Source: Porodaedalea pini (Eukaryota > Basidiomycota > Agaricomycetes > Hymenochaetales > Hymenochaetaceae). From it: a DNA stretch of 64,000 bases. Position numbers and translations under genes: made by a program. Positions 43,250 through 55,650 of the stretch are shown here, piece after piece. Below the pieces are notes generated by a model that had not been told where the DNA came from, did not search any database, and worked only from the letters and a program-made list of their open reading frames with translations. The stretch's first letter is position 1, and each line of letters starts with the position of its first letter. Location of the stretch: the NCBI GenBank assembly GCA_002794775.1, contig NBAY01000073.1, positions 1-64,000 of the forward strand, given 5' to 3'.

Positions 43250-46200
43250 ATGACCTCGTTGCTTGCCATCGCGCGCGAAAGTACGTTCCGTTCTCCTCTT
43301 CTTTCCTATCGATGACGATAATGCTGATCTTGTACACGCTTGCGCTTCCGGGTGCTGATATCTAGAGTTCCTTGAGGCGATCCGTTCTGTGCAGCCTGAG
43401 CCGCCGCAGCGCTGGAAGGCGCTCGTCGTTGATGAGCATTCGCAGCGTATTTTGTATAATGTATTGAAGAGGAACGATGTGCTGGAGGAGAACGTGTCGA
43501 GTGCGTGGTACTCTCATTTCATCTATGATTATCACTTTTGCTGAATTCATATGAATGATATTTCTTTGCTGGCCGGTGACGTGAAACGTATATAATGTGA
43601 ATGTGGATTTGGATGTGGACTTCGGAACTGCAGCGATATTCGTCAACTCGGATCGGTTGTATGAGGCGCAGCCGGAGCAGGAGGCGATGTACCTCCTCAT
43701 GCCGACGACGCGCAACGTCGAACGCATCGTTGCTGAGTTCTCAAACGGGCGACGGCAGTTCAAGAAGGTACATCTCTTCTTCGTAGACGGTGCGTCATTC
43801 CCTCCTTTCTTTCACCCTCTGCCTTATTATAAGCTGAACAATGTTTTTTTGTACCGTGCGGATGCAAATGGCATACTATACAGCGCTCTCCGAAGAGCTC
43901 TTCGCGCAGCTGACGAACTCGCCCGCGATCCCGTTCCTCACATGCGTCACGGAGCTCTTTCTTAATTTCTGGCCGCTCGAGGCATGTGCGTTCTCGATCG
44001 AGGCGCCGCAGATGTTCTTCAGCACGTTTGCACCGCCGCGCGGCGCACAGGCGATCGCGCCGATGCGCGAGCGGCTCATGGAGGATCTGAGGTTTACTGC
44101 TCGGCATGTACGTCCTCTTCTCTCTTCTCCTTCTCCTTCTCCCTTTCCTATAATCTTAATCTTATCATCTCTACCTACTAACACACGGGACCGCGCCAGA
44201 TAGCGAACATCTGCATCACTCTGAACGAGTTCCCCTATATCCGATACTACCAGCCCAGTCATCACAAGCCCTTGGGCCCGCTCGTGCCGACTCAGTCGCT
44301 GCTCCCTCCGCCACCCACGGAGGGATCGGGGCGCTGGCGCACGAACCTCGCGCGCGGCGCACAGGCGCGGGTATACGAGAACGCGGAGAGCGAGTGCGTG
44401 AGCCGGCTGCTTGCAGCGCTTGTCCAGTTTGCGCTGGAGGAGCACGAGAAGAGCAATCCCGAGTTTCCCGTGCGTGGTTTCTTTTAAGTTTCTGCGAAGA
44501 ATGCGGGGAGTAACGGTGGAAAATGGATATTGGATATGAACAGAAAAAGGAGAGGGGACGTCCGCGCGGGACGTTGATCATCACGGATCGCTCGATGGAC
44601 ACCGTCGCGCCGTTCTTGCACGAGTTCACGTACCAGGCGATGGCGAACGACCTCCTCGACATCACCGACGGCGTGCGGTATACGTCAGTTCCTTCCCTAA
44701 CCCTCCCTCGCTGCCCTTTTTACTCACTGAAGCCCGTCGGTTTGGCTCTTGACAGGCATGTGCACAAGACCGCTGTGGGGACGGAGGAGCGCTCAGAAGT
44801 GTTGCTGAATGACGATGACCCCGTGTGGGTCGACGTACGACACTTGCACATGCGCGAGGCGATCGACAAGCTCATGGCTGATTTTAACAAGTTTTTGAAG
44901 GAGCACACCTCATTCACTGGGTGAGTGCGTCCTGACTTCATCTCTTACAACCTATTTTCGCAGGTCTCACATGCCTACTTTCTTTAACAGAGAAGGCCCA
45001 GCGAATATGGAAGCCATGCGGGATATGATTGCAACACTGCCGCAATACCAGACGCAGATGGCAAAGGTATGTGGGAACTGCCTCTAGTAAAGAACAGCTG
45101 AGGACTGAGTGACGTTTGATTCAGTTCTCGCTCCACCTTTCTATGGCGCAAAAATGCATGAATTTGTTTGAGACGCAGAACCTCCCTGCTCTTGCGACTA
45201 TCGAACAGGTACGCTGTCATCAATGTGCCATGTTCCTTTCTTATTCTGAGTTTTCTTCCTATTACAGAACTGCGCTACTGGCCTTACCGCTGAGGGGAAG
45301 ACACCCAAAACGCTGGTCGAGGAGATGGTACCTGTTCTGGACAGCAGAGACGTCGTGTATGTTCCTATGTGTTTCTTTGCAATTGTACCTTAATCCGGAG
45401 AAACGATTCAGGAACTTCAACAAAATGCGCATCATCTCACTGTATATTCAATATCGAGAAGGCGTGCCGGAGGAGGATAAACGGAGGCTCTGTCAACATG
45501 CACGCCTGAGACTTGCCGAGATCGACGCGATTAGTAGTCTGGTGCACCTTGGCGTACGAATTACGCGCGGTCCGACGGATAAGGATATTAAGAGGAAGGT
45601 GAAGGCGAAGCCGACGGCAGATGAGGAGTATGATTTGTCGCGATACAAGCCCGTATTGCAGACTGTTCTAGTCGTGCGTCCTCCCGTCGCGCACTTTTTC
45701 CTCATGCTAATCGCGCTCGCTTCGTAGGATCACGTCGCAGGAAAGCTCGATACGTCTGTCTTTCCGTACGTGAAAGACTCGCCGCTGCAGCATGCCAAGG
45801 CAAGCACACCCACGCCCCCAATACCTCAGACGACCTCGCTCCGCAGCACACGACCGACATGGCACAAGGCGCCTCGGCCCGGTGCACAAGCTGCAGCAGA
45901 GGTGCGCGAGAGGCTCCTCGTCTTCGTCGCAGGCGGTATGACGTACTCTGAAATGCGGACTGTGTACCAGCGCGCGGGCGCGCTGCAACGTGACGTGCTG
46001 ATCGGTTCATCACATACGGTGACGCCGGAGGCGTTCATGGACGACCTGAAGGTCCTCGAGCTTGCGGGCGTCGGGTCACGCGCGGCGCCGAATGGCATTG
46101 GCGAGCCGCTCGGTTCGGCGCAACGCTATTACGACCAACGGTACTACCAGCCAGAGCCGGCCCCGCCGCCGCGCGCGGTGTCGGCGCCGGCGGTCGAGCC

Positions 46201-46336
46201 TCGCGTACGGTCTGGATTCCTGTCGGCGACGCCGAAACTCGCACCGAGCCAGTCTATGACATCTGTTGCGAGTGCGGATACGGGCGGCTCAGGCGAGGGG
46301 AAGTTGAAGAAGAAACGTGGGTTCTTCAAGTTCTGA
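43250..46336 (+). CDS. SEC1: Sec1/Munc18 family protein (exocytic SM protein)
   Basis: Binds syntaxin and assembled SNARE complexes to promote fusion of secretory vesicles at the plasma membrane. Exons: 43250-43280, 43366-43500, 43634-43789, 43884-44107, 44200-44469, 44544-44683, 44756-44920, 44991-45066, 45125-45208, 45268-45356, 45412-45673, 45728-46336; 746 residues. SM landmarks: W-K-A-L-V-V-D, A-M-Y-L-L-M-P-T-T-R-N-V-E, L-I-I-T-D-R-S-M-D-T-V-A-P, H-E-F-T-Y-Q-A-M, then L-L-V-F-V-A-G-G-M-T-Y-S-E in domain 3. The C-terminal tail beyond the SM fold is Pro/Ser-rich and ends in basic K-K-K-R-G-F-F-K-F. Exon 3/4 edges are the least certain. Sly1, Vps33 and Vps45 are less likely because of the sequence style of domain 1. 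Confidence 0.92.
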
Positions 46337-46901
46337 GGCTTGTGATTGGTTTCTTGGCTTTCTCTCTCCTCTGTCGCCCCTTCGTGTAATTATTATGTAG
46401 TAGACAACAATGTAATGGAGTTGGATGATGGACAATTTATAGTATTGAACTTTCGGATACACAGATATCAATATTAGGCTAGACCCAAACGATTCGATAT
46501 CAGACTTTAGCTAAAAGGAGTACTGAGATACATGACAATGAGATGGTGGTACAGCCGTACAGGTATTTCTGGTGATCATGATGAGCAGACGCTGATGATT
46601 ATGGGCCTTCAAGAGACATCCGGTGGCGACGAGGGTGAACCTGGGACAGTTACTTAAGCTATGATGAACACAGCCTGAGGAACAGAACTTTCACGGCAGA
46701 CATAAAATCACGTGAGGATCGGTTCGGAAGCACCAAATACGACAATGCTTGCGGGGATAAAGCTAAATATTTTCCTCACATGACGATCGATTCATCTGAT
46801 CCTCCTGAATCTCCTCGCAAGCGCTTACGCTCTTAACTGGCAAGAATGGACATGCCGTCTGCGTGCAGTCCCCTCGCGAGTCACCAACATCCACAGACGC
46901 G
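46337..46901. other. Intergenic, no gene seen
   Basis: Between SEC1 and the single-pass membrane protein gene. AT-rich after the SEC1 stop, with no conserved frame. Confidence 0.55.
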
Positions 46902-48570
46902 ATGTGGTCTGTGTCGACGCCGGGCTCTGGCATGCACTCCCTCCTACTCCTTTCTCTCTTTCTGTATCTTCTCCAGCTCGTCGCGCTCGTTTACGCCGCA
47001 GATGTGTACGTGGATGACGAAAGCGGCTCGGTTAGCTACTCGACGGACCATTGGGCGGAGGGGAACGGCTGCAGCAGTTGCGCACTCCAGCCGAACCCGT
47101 CGAATACGTACGGCAACTCGTGGCACGATACAACATACTACTGGAACGGTACGGCGCGGACAATAACTCTCAACTTCACCGGTGCGCTTTGCGTTCTCTT
47201 TTTATATGTTTCTGGCAAGAAGTAGCTAAATGTCCTTGCCCGTGCGCTCATCCTTGGGTGCACTGCTCTTCTCTTCTCTTCTTCAGGGGTGGCTATCTCA
47301 GCATATTTCATCGTCGCCGATCAAGAGCACGGTGACGCGACGGTCGACACGGATCTCATATTCACGCTCGACGGCTCGCAGGCGGGGACGTACACGCACA
47401 CCCCGTCGGGCGGGTCCGACTTCCTCTACAAGCAGCAGTTATTCTCGAAGAGCGGGCTCAGCAACAGCACGCACTCGATCGTTGTCTCTGCATCTGCATC
47501 GAATGGCGGATCTACAGCCGTGTTGTTTGATTATTTCGTTTATACGTAAGATTTATTATTTTCTTCCTGGAGTTATCTTTCGCTTGCCGATACTGATAAC
47601 CCATTTTGAAGGACTGCAAATGGGACTACGACTACGGGTAGTTCGTCGTCGTCAAGCAACCCCGGCTCTAGCGCCACGGTAACGTCTTCGGGGTCTTCAG
47701 ATAACGGTTCGTCATTACGTTCAGGCTCCTCAACTAGTGGCCCTTCGTCTGCAAGCACAGGCTCATCAATTGCTATCTCCGGAAATCTGTTCTCCGGTTC
47801 TTCAACTAGTACAGGTAGCGCATTACCGTCGGGCACCGACACGCCTTCAAGTTTGTCGCATCACTCCGTCGGTGCGATCGCAGGCGGGGTCATCGGTGGG
47901 ATCCTGGGCTTTTTCCTGCTCCTGCTTCTTCTGCTCTGCTGCCGGCGGAGAGCGAGGCGCGCGGCGGAGTACGCGGATGACTCGGAGCATTCGCCGACGA
48001 GGTTTGAGCGTGCGTGTTCGCGGATCTGTATGCGGTCCGACGTATCATCGTTGCTGGCGCCGCACCCGGTGGTATTCGAGTGCGTTTCTGCTTCATCTCG
48101 CAGGTTACGAACTTCCCTGCTGACCGATTTTTTAGAGAAGATCCTATGAGTCCTCAGACGTACACTAAGCGCGGCTCTAGCCATAATCTGATCTCGCCGT
48201 ACAACGAGAAGGGTCGACCTTACATGCACCAGGTAAGCCAAAAAGAAAAAAAAAAGCCGCCTCTTTCGCCACAAAACCGCTTGCAATCTTATGACTATGT
48301 ATAACTAATCTCACCTTTTCTTTCCATCAAAAGGAGGACGCCCCCCGAACTGCTCCGCGGCACGCGGATGGAATGGAGCCCCAGCAGCGCGCGTCGTTCT
48401 CCGCGGGGAGCCAGTCGACGGGCGCGAGCGCGGCAGATATCCTGAGCCAGGTGGCGGCAATCCAGGCCGCGGTGCTCTCGCTGCAGGAGCAGAGGATGAA
48501 TGGGCGCCATGTGGACGTTGGGGGAGTGGAGTTGGCGTTGGCGCCGCCTGCGTATTCTCGGGGGACGTGA
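46902..48570 (+). CDS. Single-pass membrane protein, Ser-rich stalk
   Basis: Exons: 46902-47181, 47287-47545, 47612-48079, 48136-48232, 48334-48570; 446 residues. Layout: signal peptide (the run after M-H-S at 46932 could be the true start), a roughly 150-residue extracellular domain with several N-x-S/T sites and C-S-S-C, a Ser/Gly/Thr-rich stalk (about 180-265), one transmembrane helix G-A-I-A-G-G-V-I-G-G followed by a Leu run (about 268-290), a basic stop-transfer C-C-R-R-R-A-R-R, and a roughly 150-residue cytosolic tail with a short coiled-coil-like end. This architecture is common in basidiomycete surface proteins resembling wall sensors (Mid2/Wsc type), but no family is firmly recognised. 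The exon 3/4 junction is chosen for frame and could differ. Confidence 0.75.
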
Positions 48571-50222
48571 AGAAGAAGAAAAGAAAAGAAAAGAAAAGAA
48601 AAACATCGTCGTTGCGCCCCCACTCGCGTTCACTTTTTTACTTTTTTTTTCGTCGGACGATTCCGAGTGGGAAATATGCACATACAAGCGCACTGGGAGC
48701 CTTGAATTCAGTTTAGTCCCTTTACTAATTATCGTTACTCCGAGTCAGAATGGACTGGACATGACGGAGATACTGTACGAGATGTTCTGCTTTCTTCTTC
48801 TTTTTCTTGTGGGATTGGAGGATTGATAATTTCGAGCGATTTTGCCGTCCGTCTCCCTTGAATCCATTCCATTCCTTTCATTTTGAATTTCTTATATGTG
48901 TAGATATAATTGAAACCATTCTTGTACTTAATCTATGTGCCACTAATAATTACGAACAGTGTGGTCTTTTTGCATGCTGGGAACATTGAATTTTTATTAC
49001 AGTGTACTATGTGTGTAGTGCCTTCCTTCGGACACTCAGCATGCTTGGCCTCAAATTTGGTCAGATCAACCCAGAAAAAACCAGTAAACTAGGACAGATG
49101 TACTGCACTTGTATATACTGCAAGTTTTGAAGGCATATAGCGTACAATTGCTGAGTATGGAGAGTGTCTACATTTCCGTTGCTTCTATAATAGCTCAAAG
49201 CAGTAAATTCCACAAGATGATATCTGCTAATAATACTTGAGGAAGATACTTCAGAAGGACTCTCTAAGGTGTACTTGGACGATGGTTGAGAGGATCAAAT
49301 AAACAGCCAGAAAGGCTTTGAATAAGCGTGATGGCTTTGAGGACGATACATAACTACATGCATATGGTCGCTGATTGACTGAGCAAGGTTCTTTGTGATG
49401 GAGTCATATGCAATCCGAGTCTGTGACTGATCTCCAGCTGTCATGTTGTATTCTATCTGCACATTTTCATATGCTGAGAATTTTTGTACTAGCATTAGAT
49501 TACTATGAATTTTGAAGAAATTGTAGTCAGAAAGGATTGAAAACTGTAGGGTATCCGAAGGAGGCCTAGGGGTGTTATACTGTACTATCTCTATGTGTCT
49601 GAGACGATGCAGGTTTGCTTTGGCAAGGTGACTTGTCAGAGACGCGTTGCTTGCGCGGGCGTGGAAGGGCAGAAAGCTTTTATTAGAAGAGAACGAGGTT
49701 GACCCTGGACCACGGAAGGCGCGTGTTCATACTTGTACATTGAAAGGGTGGGCGCTCCTCCGCTAACCCTTCCCAGTGTATACGGGCGCGTCGGGTATCG
49801 CGGCAAGTCGACGCAGATCGGTCTTGCGTAGCCGATGCCAGAATACAACAAGCCTAGAGAAAGGCGGGAAAATACAAACAAAAAAACAAGAATAGGCGAG
49901 GCTGCTCACGAAATATCCGCGCGCATCTCTCCGCTCGTGCTGCGGTCAATGCGCTGCATGTGCAGCAGAGAGATCGAGTCACGGCGACCTGTTCACATCA
50001 CGAGCGCCCACGCGGTCACTTGCGTGCTCGCGCTTCTCGTCCGCTACCGAATTGAACGTGAATCTTCTGCCGACGCTATGTGCCGCGTCCTTGTATATAT
50101 AAACGATGAAATCGCCCATCGTCGACGCCATCAAGCTCCCCCTCTGAGAGCTTGCAAGCTGCGTTCGTCCTTACGCGCTGCGCAGAACTCGCGCGGACTG
50201 TCCTGCAGAGGTTCTTACACGG
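48571..50222. other. Intergenic with short purine repeat
   Basis: The stretch 48571-48603 is an AAGAA/GAAAA-type purine repeat just after the preceding stop. The rest up to about 50080 shows no conserved frame, and the last part is the carboxypeptidase promoter. Confidence 0.55.
50094..50103 (+). promoter_or_regulatory. TATA box of the carboxypeptidase gene
   Basis: TATATATAAA lies 120-130 bp upstream of the start codon at 50223, a suitable distance for a core promoter with a leader of about 100 nt. Confidence 0.55.
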
Positions 50223-53200
50223 ATGCTGAGCTCACTCCTGCTTGCGGCCGCGAGCCTAGCCGCCTCGGTCTATGCGCAGAACAGCTCAGACCTGCCCAAC
50301 TCCTTCCCTCATGACTATCCAGGCAAACCCGCGGGCGACTTCAGTCCTGAATGGCAAGACTGTACGTCGTCTTCTCCTTTGACTGCTGTACACGAAAAAA
50401 TCTCCCCGACATCTCTTCCAGATTTTCTGGTGAAGGACGCACTCCCGAACGTGACGTTCCCGCTGAATCGAAGCTTCGCGGGAAATATCCCCGTGAACAG
50501 GGCGAACCACCCGAACGACACGCTCTTCTTCTGGGCGTTCGAGAACCAGAACGGATCGCTCACCGCCACGGAGGGCGAGCGCGCGGACGTGCCGTGGGCG
50601 CTTTGGCTGAACGGAGGGTCAGTCCACTCATTGGCTTCTATTATTTTTCTTCATTCCTTATAGAGTTGCCCTTGATTATATGCGCACAGACCCGGCTCGT
50701 CGAGTTTATTGGGTCTGCTGGAGGAGAACGGTCCGTTGTTGGTGACTGACACCGGCGAATTTGCTTCAAACGAGTTCAGCTGGGACAAACTGGTTGATTA
50801 TGTCTGGGTCGACCAACCTGTGTAAGCCCTTCCAGACATGATGTCACGACGTATACCCATATTTTTGCCTTTCCGTTACCAGCGGAGTTGGCTTTGCGAC
50901 AGCGGACAGCTCGGGTTATGGTCCGTTTCAGCCGAGTTCTCTCTTAGATGAACACTAAGCTCAGACCCTTTCGATTATAGTTGCCGATGAAGACCAGGTG
51001 GGCGAAGACTTTGTGCGTGATCTGCTTTTCTTGGCCCTTGTTCTCTATGAATCTACTAACGGCGCTCTAGGTAAAATTTCTGACAAATCTCGTCAAGGTG
51101 TTCCCGAGCCTGGCGACCCGGCCGCTCCTTCTGACCGGTGAAAGTTACGCGGGGACATACATCGTAAGCCAGCCGTTCCGCTATCCGAGAGGTCGTGTAC
51201 CAGACTGATGATGTCAATATATGTGTTCTAGCCGTACATCATGAAAGCTATCTTTTCCACGGAAAACCCGCCTGTCAACCTCACGAAAGCCGCGATAGGG
51301 AACGGTGCTATCGGGAGTTTGACCGAAACGCAGCAGTTGACGGCGGTATGGCGATCCTATCTTTTTTTTTCGTCTACTGCTTTGTCTTGTTTAACGCGCT
51401 TCGTTTTTTCTTCTTTTTTTAGGTGGCTATCATCGAGACGTACCCGCAATTGATCGGGTACGACACGGATGTGTATGAATATTTCAAAGAGCAGTAAGTC
51501 GACGAAAACACGTACGCGAAACGGCATTCACACAAAACGAAAAATTAATACAATAGGTCACATCTCTGCGGATACGACCTCAACCTCACCTACCCGCAGA
51601 CTGGCGGCCACTTCCCCTCGATCAACCTCAACTTCACCACGGGACTTCCAATCTCCAACAACGACTCCTCCTCCTCCATCTCCTCCCCCACTTCCACTTC
51701 GCCCTTGTTCCGCCGCGCGCGCTCATCGGTACTCACGCGCTCCCTGCTCGACGCGCTCGTCACCGAGGACGGCGTGCCCGCGGTGCGCGAGCCTGGATAC
51801 ACGGGCCGGCTGGCCGCCCGCGCGCTGCGGGAGCGCGAGGCGCGGCGTGAAGCGTGGGTGCAGATGCGGACGAAGCGCGATCTGAGCGGTCGTGCGAATG
51901 GGACGATCGACCCGTGGTATGCGTGTTTCCTCACGGATGAACTGCAGGATTATGCGCTCAATTTTTCGTCGCCGTGGAGTGCGTCTCGTCCTTTCTTTTC
52001 CTATCCTCTTTCCTTTGTTATGATGCTTGGACCTCTTTTTTTGCTGATGTTTTTTTTTTGTGTGCAGGCAATGCGGCGCCTGAAACGATGAATTCTGTGA
52101 CGAACGCGTATGCACCTTTCAACGTACGTATTAAAGTGTTTATCTTTCAATCAGACTTACTCAGCCCTAAATAAATAAATAAAACAGCCCTATGACATCC
52201 CGGATGCGAGGAATCCAGAGCCAAACATCGACCCTACGACGTTCCTCAACGGTCAGTGATCGCATCACCACTCTGAATTAGAATGTGAAATCTGACTCAC
52301 TCGTGCTAAAAGATGATGTTACGCGCGCGGCGCTGCACGCGCCGACGAGCAAAAACTGGTCGCTGCTCACTAATTATCCGTTCAACAATACGTTTGACTT
52401 CCGTGAGCGTGTTCCTGACTGGAGTTTCTCGCTGTATGCGGGGCCGTCTGATGTTTTGTTACTTTATTCTTGTCTAGCTCCTGATCTCTTAAGTCCCTTT
52501 GGTGATCCAAGTGAGTGATACCTTTCACTTTGAGTTGCCTTTTTTTTTTTTTTTGGCGCTGAGCTGCTTTGTTTGTCATGTTTCACTATAGGCGCTCCGT
52601 ATGTCTTCACTTCTCAGATCTTCTCGGGGGGATCCACTGACTTCAACGTGTGACCAATTTTTGAAAGGCCTTCGACGTTCTTCTCGGAGTTGATGGCCAA
52701 TGCGACGGCAGCAAACGTACCCGTCGTGATATATAACGGTAATGACGATTCGGTTGCACAACACTATACGAATGAAGGTACACAGCACCTCTTTTCCTTG
52801 TCCAGCCTTCGAAGCTGATGCCGTGTTTTTTTTTTTTTTTTTTTCGTTCTTCTGTCACTCAGTGGTCATCCAGGCATGTGGCCTTTAGCCTTAACGGCTG
52901 TCATACACTGATCCTGATCGACCTTTTTATTATTATTTTGAATCAGAACACGACTTTCGGCGGCATTCAGGGCTTTGTGAAGAAGCCGCAGACGCCGTTT
53001 ACGGACGACGACGGCAGCGTCCTCGGCATCGTGCATCAAGAGCGCGGCCTGACGTACGTCCTCGTCGCACACGCGGGGCACGAGGTCCCTGAATTCGCAC
53101 CGCGAGCTGTACGTCCTTTCTAAACTGACCTCCCACCTCTCCTCTCTCCTCTCTCCTCTCTCCTCTCTCCTCTTACACGGAAAAACGTCGGCCATGCTGA

Positions 53201-53616
53201 CGACACAACCGGACGCGCAGGCCTTCGTCATGCTCAGGGAGTTCATCCTCGGCTCGAACGACACGGGGCGCGTGCGGGCGGACGGCAGCGTCGTCGGCGG
53301 CGAGGACCCCGCGCTGCTCGTGGGCGACACCCTCCCGGGCCAGTCGAGCATCCTGTTCGGCAGCGGGGCGGCAACGTCGGTATACGTGGCGCCGTCCGCG
53401 ACGGTCGCGGCGTGGGACAACTTCCTCGCGACGGCCGCGGCGACCGCGTCCGCGTCCTTCTCCGGGTCGTTCACGCCCAGTTCGGTGCTGGGCAGCTCGA
53501 GTTTGAGTGCGGAGAGCCCTGCGACGACAGCGGCGACGACGGTGTTTGCGAGCTCTTCTTCGGACACGGTGTTGTCGAGTGCGTCCGAGTCGGCGTCGGC
53601 GTTTCTCGGTAGTTGA
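50223..53616 (+). CDS. Serine carboxypeptidase (S10), secreted
   Basis: Removes C-terminal residues from peptides, outside the cell or in the vacuole. Eighteen exons: 50223-50361, 50422-50617, 50690-50821, 50883-50920, 50981-51012, 51071-51163, 51232-51345, 51423-51493, 51557-51978, 52068-52123, 52188-52251, 52313-52402, 52478-52510, 52592-52598, 52668-52777, 52863-52873, 52947-53108, 53221-53616; 721 residues. It has a signal peptide, N-G-G-P-G-S-S-S oxyanion region, nucleophile in G-E-S-Y-A-G (about Ser204), G-N-D-D near 523 and H-A-G-H-E-V-P near 581 completing the triad, and many N-glycosylation sites. The C-terminal 90 residues are Ala/Ser/Thr-rich. Exons 14 (7 nt) and 16 (11 nt) are microexons, and intron 16 starts with GC. 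Without them the conserved frame is lost. Confidence 0.9.
53134..53173. repeat. CCTCTCT tandem repeat in an intron
   Basis: About five to six copies of a 7-nt pyrimidine unit lie inside the last intron of the carboxypeptidase gene, upstream of its acceptor. Confidence 0.8.
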
Positions 53617-54042
53617 TTTGGATTTGATAGGTTCAAGGCGGGGGCGGCTGTGACGGTTTCTCCTACAGTTAGCTACACGCAATCTAATTCGTGATTTCAT
53701 ACAAATGCGGTCAGTCATGCAAGAAAAGTACGTTTTTCTCGTGGTACGGATGGTGTGATCTCTCGCATTACCGGGTATGTAAGCTTTCCTTCAAGCCGGC
53801 GTTTATAAATAAAGGCATCGAAACAACAATCAAATACACGTTTGGCAGAGGGCCCGGGGAAGTCAGTCAAGCATCTGACTATAGCACAATAGCGACCAAA
53901 AATAAATAAATAAAACCAATGCACTGAACTACTACACGAAAAGCGAAAGAGGACAGATAAACGCGTCCAGGCCCCTCAAGTTATGCGTCGTCATACTACT
54001 CAGAACATCAAAAGACGTTTTAGAAGTTGTCAGGCCCAGGAG
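53617..54042. other. Convergent 3' region, no gene seen
   Basis: The carboxypeptidase gene (plus) and DUF6533-type copy C (minus) converge. No coding signal. Confidence 0.55.
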
Positions 54043-55650
54043 TCACCCAGTACTGTAATGGATGACATGACTTACGCTTGAGAGGAGTGCGTCAGAGACT
54101 GCGATAGCATGGAAGGTCGTAGCCACAGTTGCGAGTTGGGGGTACTGCCCCTGCGAGTAGGAGCCCTTCTTTAGCAAGAGGAAGAGATTGGACGCCAGGA
54201 TCGCAAAACCGCTATAGAGGCAAAAAGGCGCGTGTTGGCCAGGACGAAGAGCTATCCAAGCACCATCATCGATCCTTGAACTAATGCTGTCCTACACAAA
54301 TGGGAGAAACTTACCGCCTCCTCATTCACCAGTAAGAGTATCCCAAAAAGATACACAAAGAATATCCTAACAAAAAAAAAAAACATTCAGCTAAAATACG
54401 ACGAATGTGGGACTTTGAAATGAAAAAAAATGTTTTACTTACACTGAGAAATAGATGATGTTGTCTCGTACGATGATACTGGAGAGGGAAAAGTTGTTTT
54501 TGCTGACTCCCGGGGGACGCGTGAATTCCAGCCGTTCTTCCATGATTTGTAGACTACCAACGAGAACGTAGCCATCTCGTTGAGCATGAACGGTACCCAG
54601 AACAAGGGGGAATAATTCGTTCCCGAGCCGAAGAAAGCGATTCCGAAAATAGAGTCGATATAACGCGGGTCATTCTGGAGCTCTGTGACGATAGTCGGCG
54701 AATGCTCAAGAAGAAGAAAAAGACTTAAAAGACGTACGAGTGAATACGGTTATTTCGACAATGAAAAATACGACCGCCACGATATTTGCAGAATAAAGTC
54801 AGCATGAGCTTGCTTTTGTTGTAAAGCGCATATGTTCTAAGCTGAAGTAATACTATAGTAATGACTAGTCAGGGCGCATTCGGACTTCAGCAATGCACAG
54901 TGAATGGGTTCTCACCCATTGCACAGACTGCAACTACCGCACTTATGTAGAACATCACCCTGAACGGGAAGCCATATTCTAGCAAACGGCATTTACGTGA
55001 GTTCGTACAGTCTAACTGAAGTAGATGTCTGGTTTGCAAACCTCCACTAATGACGATCAGTACTATTAGAGACAACGACGCTTTTGTCAGACTCACGAAT
55101 CTTGCACTTCTACGAACATAATGCAAGGTCTTGTATTATCCGGTTCAGGGATGAGACCGGGTATGTCGCATGAACCGGTAAAGCTCTGCACTGGAATCAC
55201 AGTGAAGCCACCTATCATCGTAAACGGGTCAGATGTAAGAGACAGGTGCTCGTTGGAGAGCCGCTGTACTTTTATAAGAGGCATATCTATAGGGAGATGA
55301 TAAAAGGCCGATTCAGCTGATACGCAACAATTATCTTCCTTTGCGATTGAGAAAATGACATACATAATCGAAGCCGTCGCAAGGTATCTCCCGACTATGT
55401 AGAATATCGTACCAAAGGAGAAAGGTTTCGACTTCCGCCAATATCAGTTAGAGTGTTGTGGGCAAGAAAGATAAGAGACACACCCATATATACACGATCT
55501 TATTGAACGAAAAATAGCAAGTTACTCTTTGCCCTGACGACGCTATCACCCACACATACTTCGTCTTCAATAGTAAGGACTGTATGTGAAGACTCGTTAG
55601 TTGCAATAACGCGCTACGATCGTAGACGCACGAAAATTGTAGAAGAACAT
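54043..55650 (-). pseudogene. DUF6533-type membrane protein gene (copy C), frameshifted
   Basis: Same exon layout as copy A but on the opposite strand, 17 kb away. It starts M-F-F-Y-N-F (55650), then E-D-E, I-V-Y-I-W, S-K-P-F-S-F-G-T-I-F-Y-I-V-G-R-Y, the S-C-D-I-P-G...P-C-I loop, G-F-P-F-R-V-M-F-Y, L-R-T-Y-A-L-Y-N and the hydrophobic C-terminal exon. In the transmembrane exon starting L-R-T-Y-A-L-Y-N it is five bases shorter than copy A (around 54783-54795), which shifts the frame midway through the helix. Without a compensating splice the product is truncated. The rest is well preserved, so the lesion may be recent or a sequence error. Confidence 0.65.
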
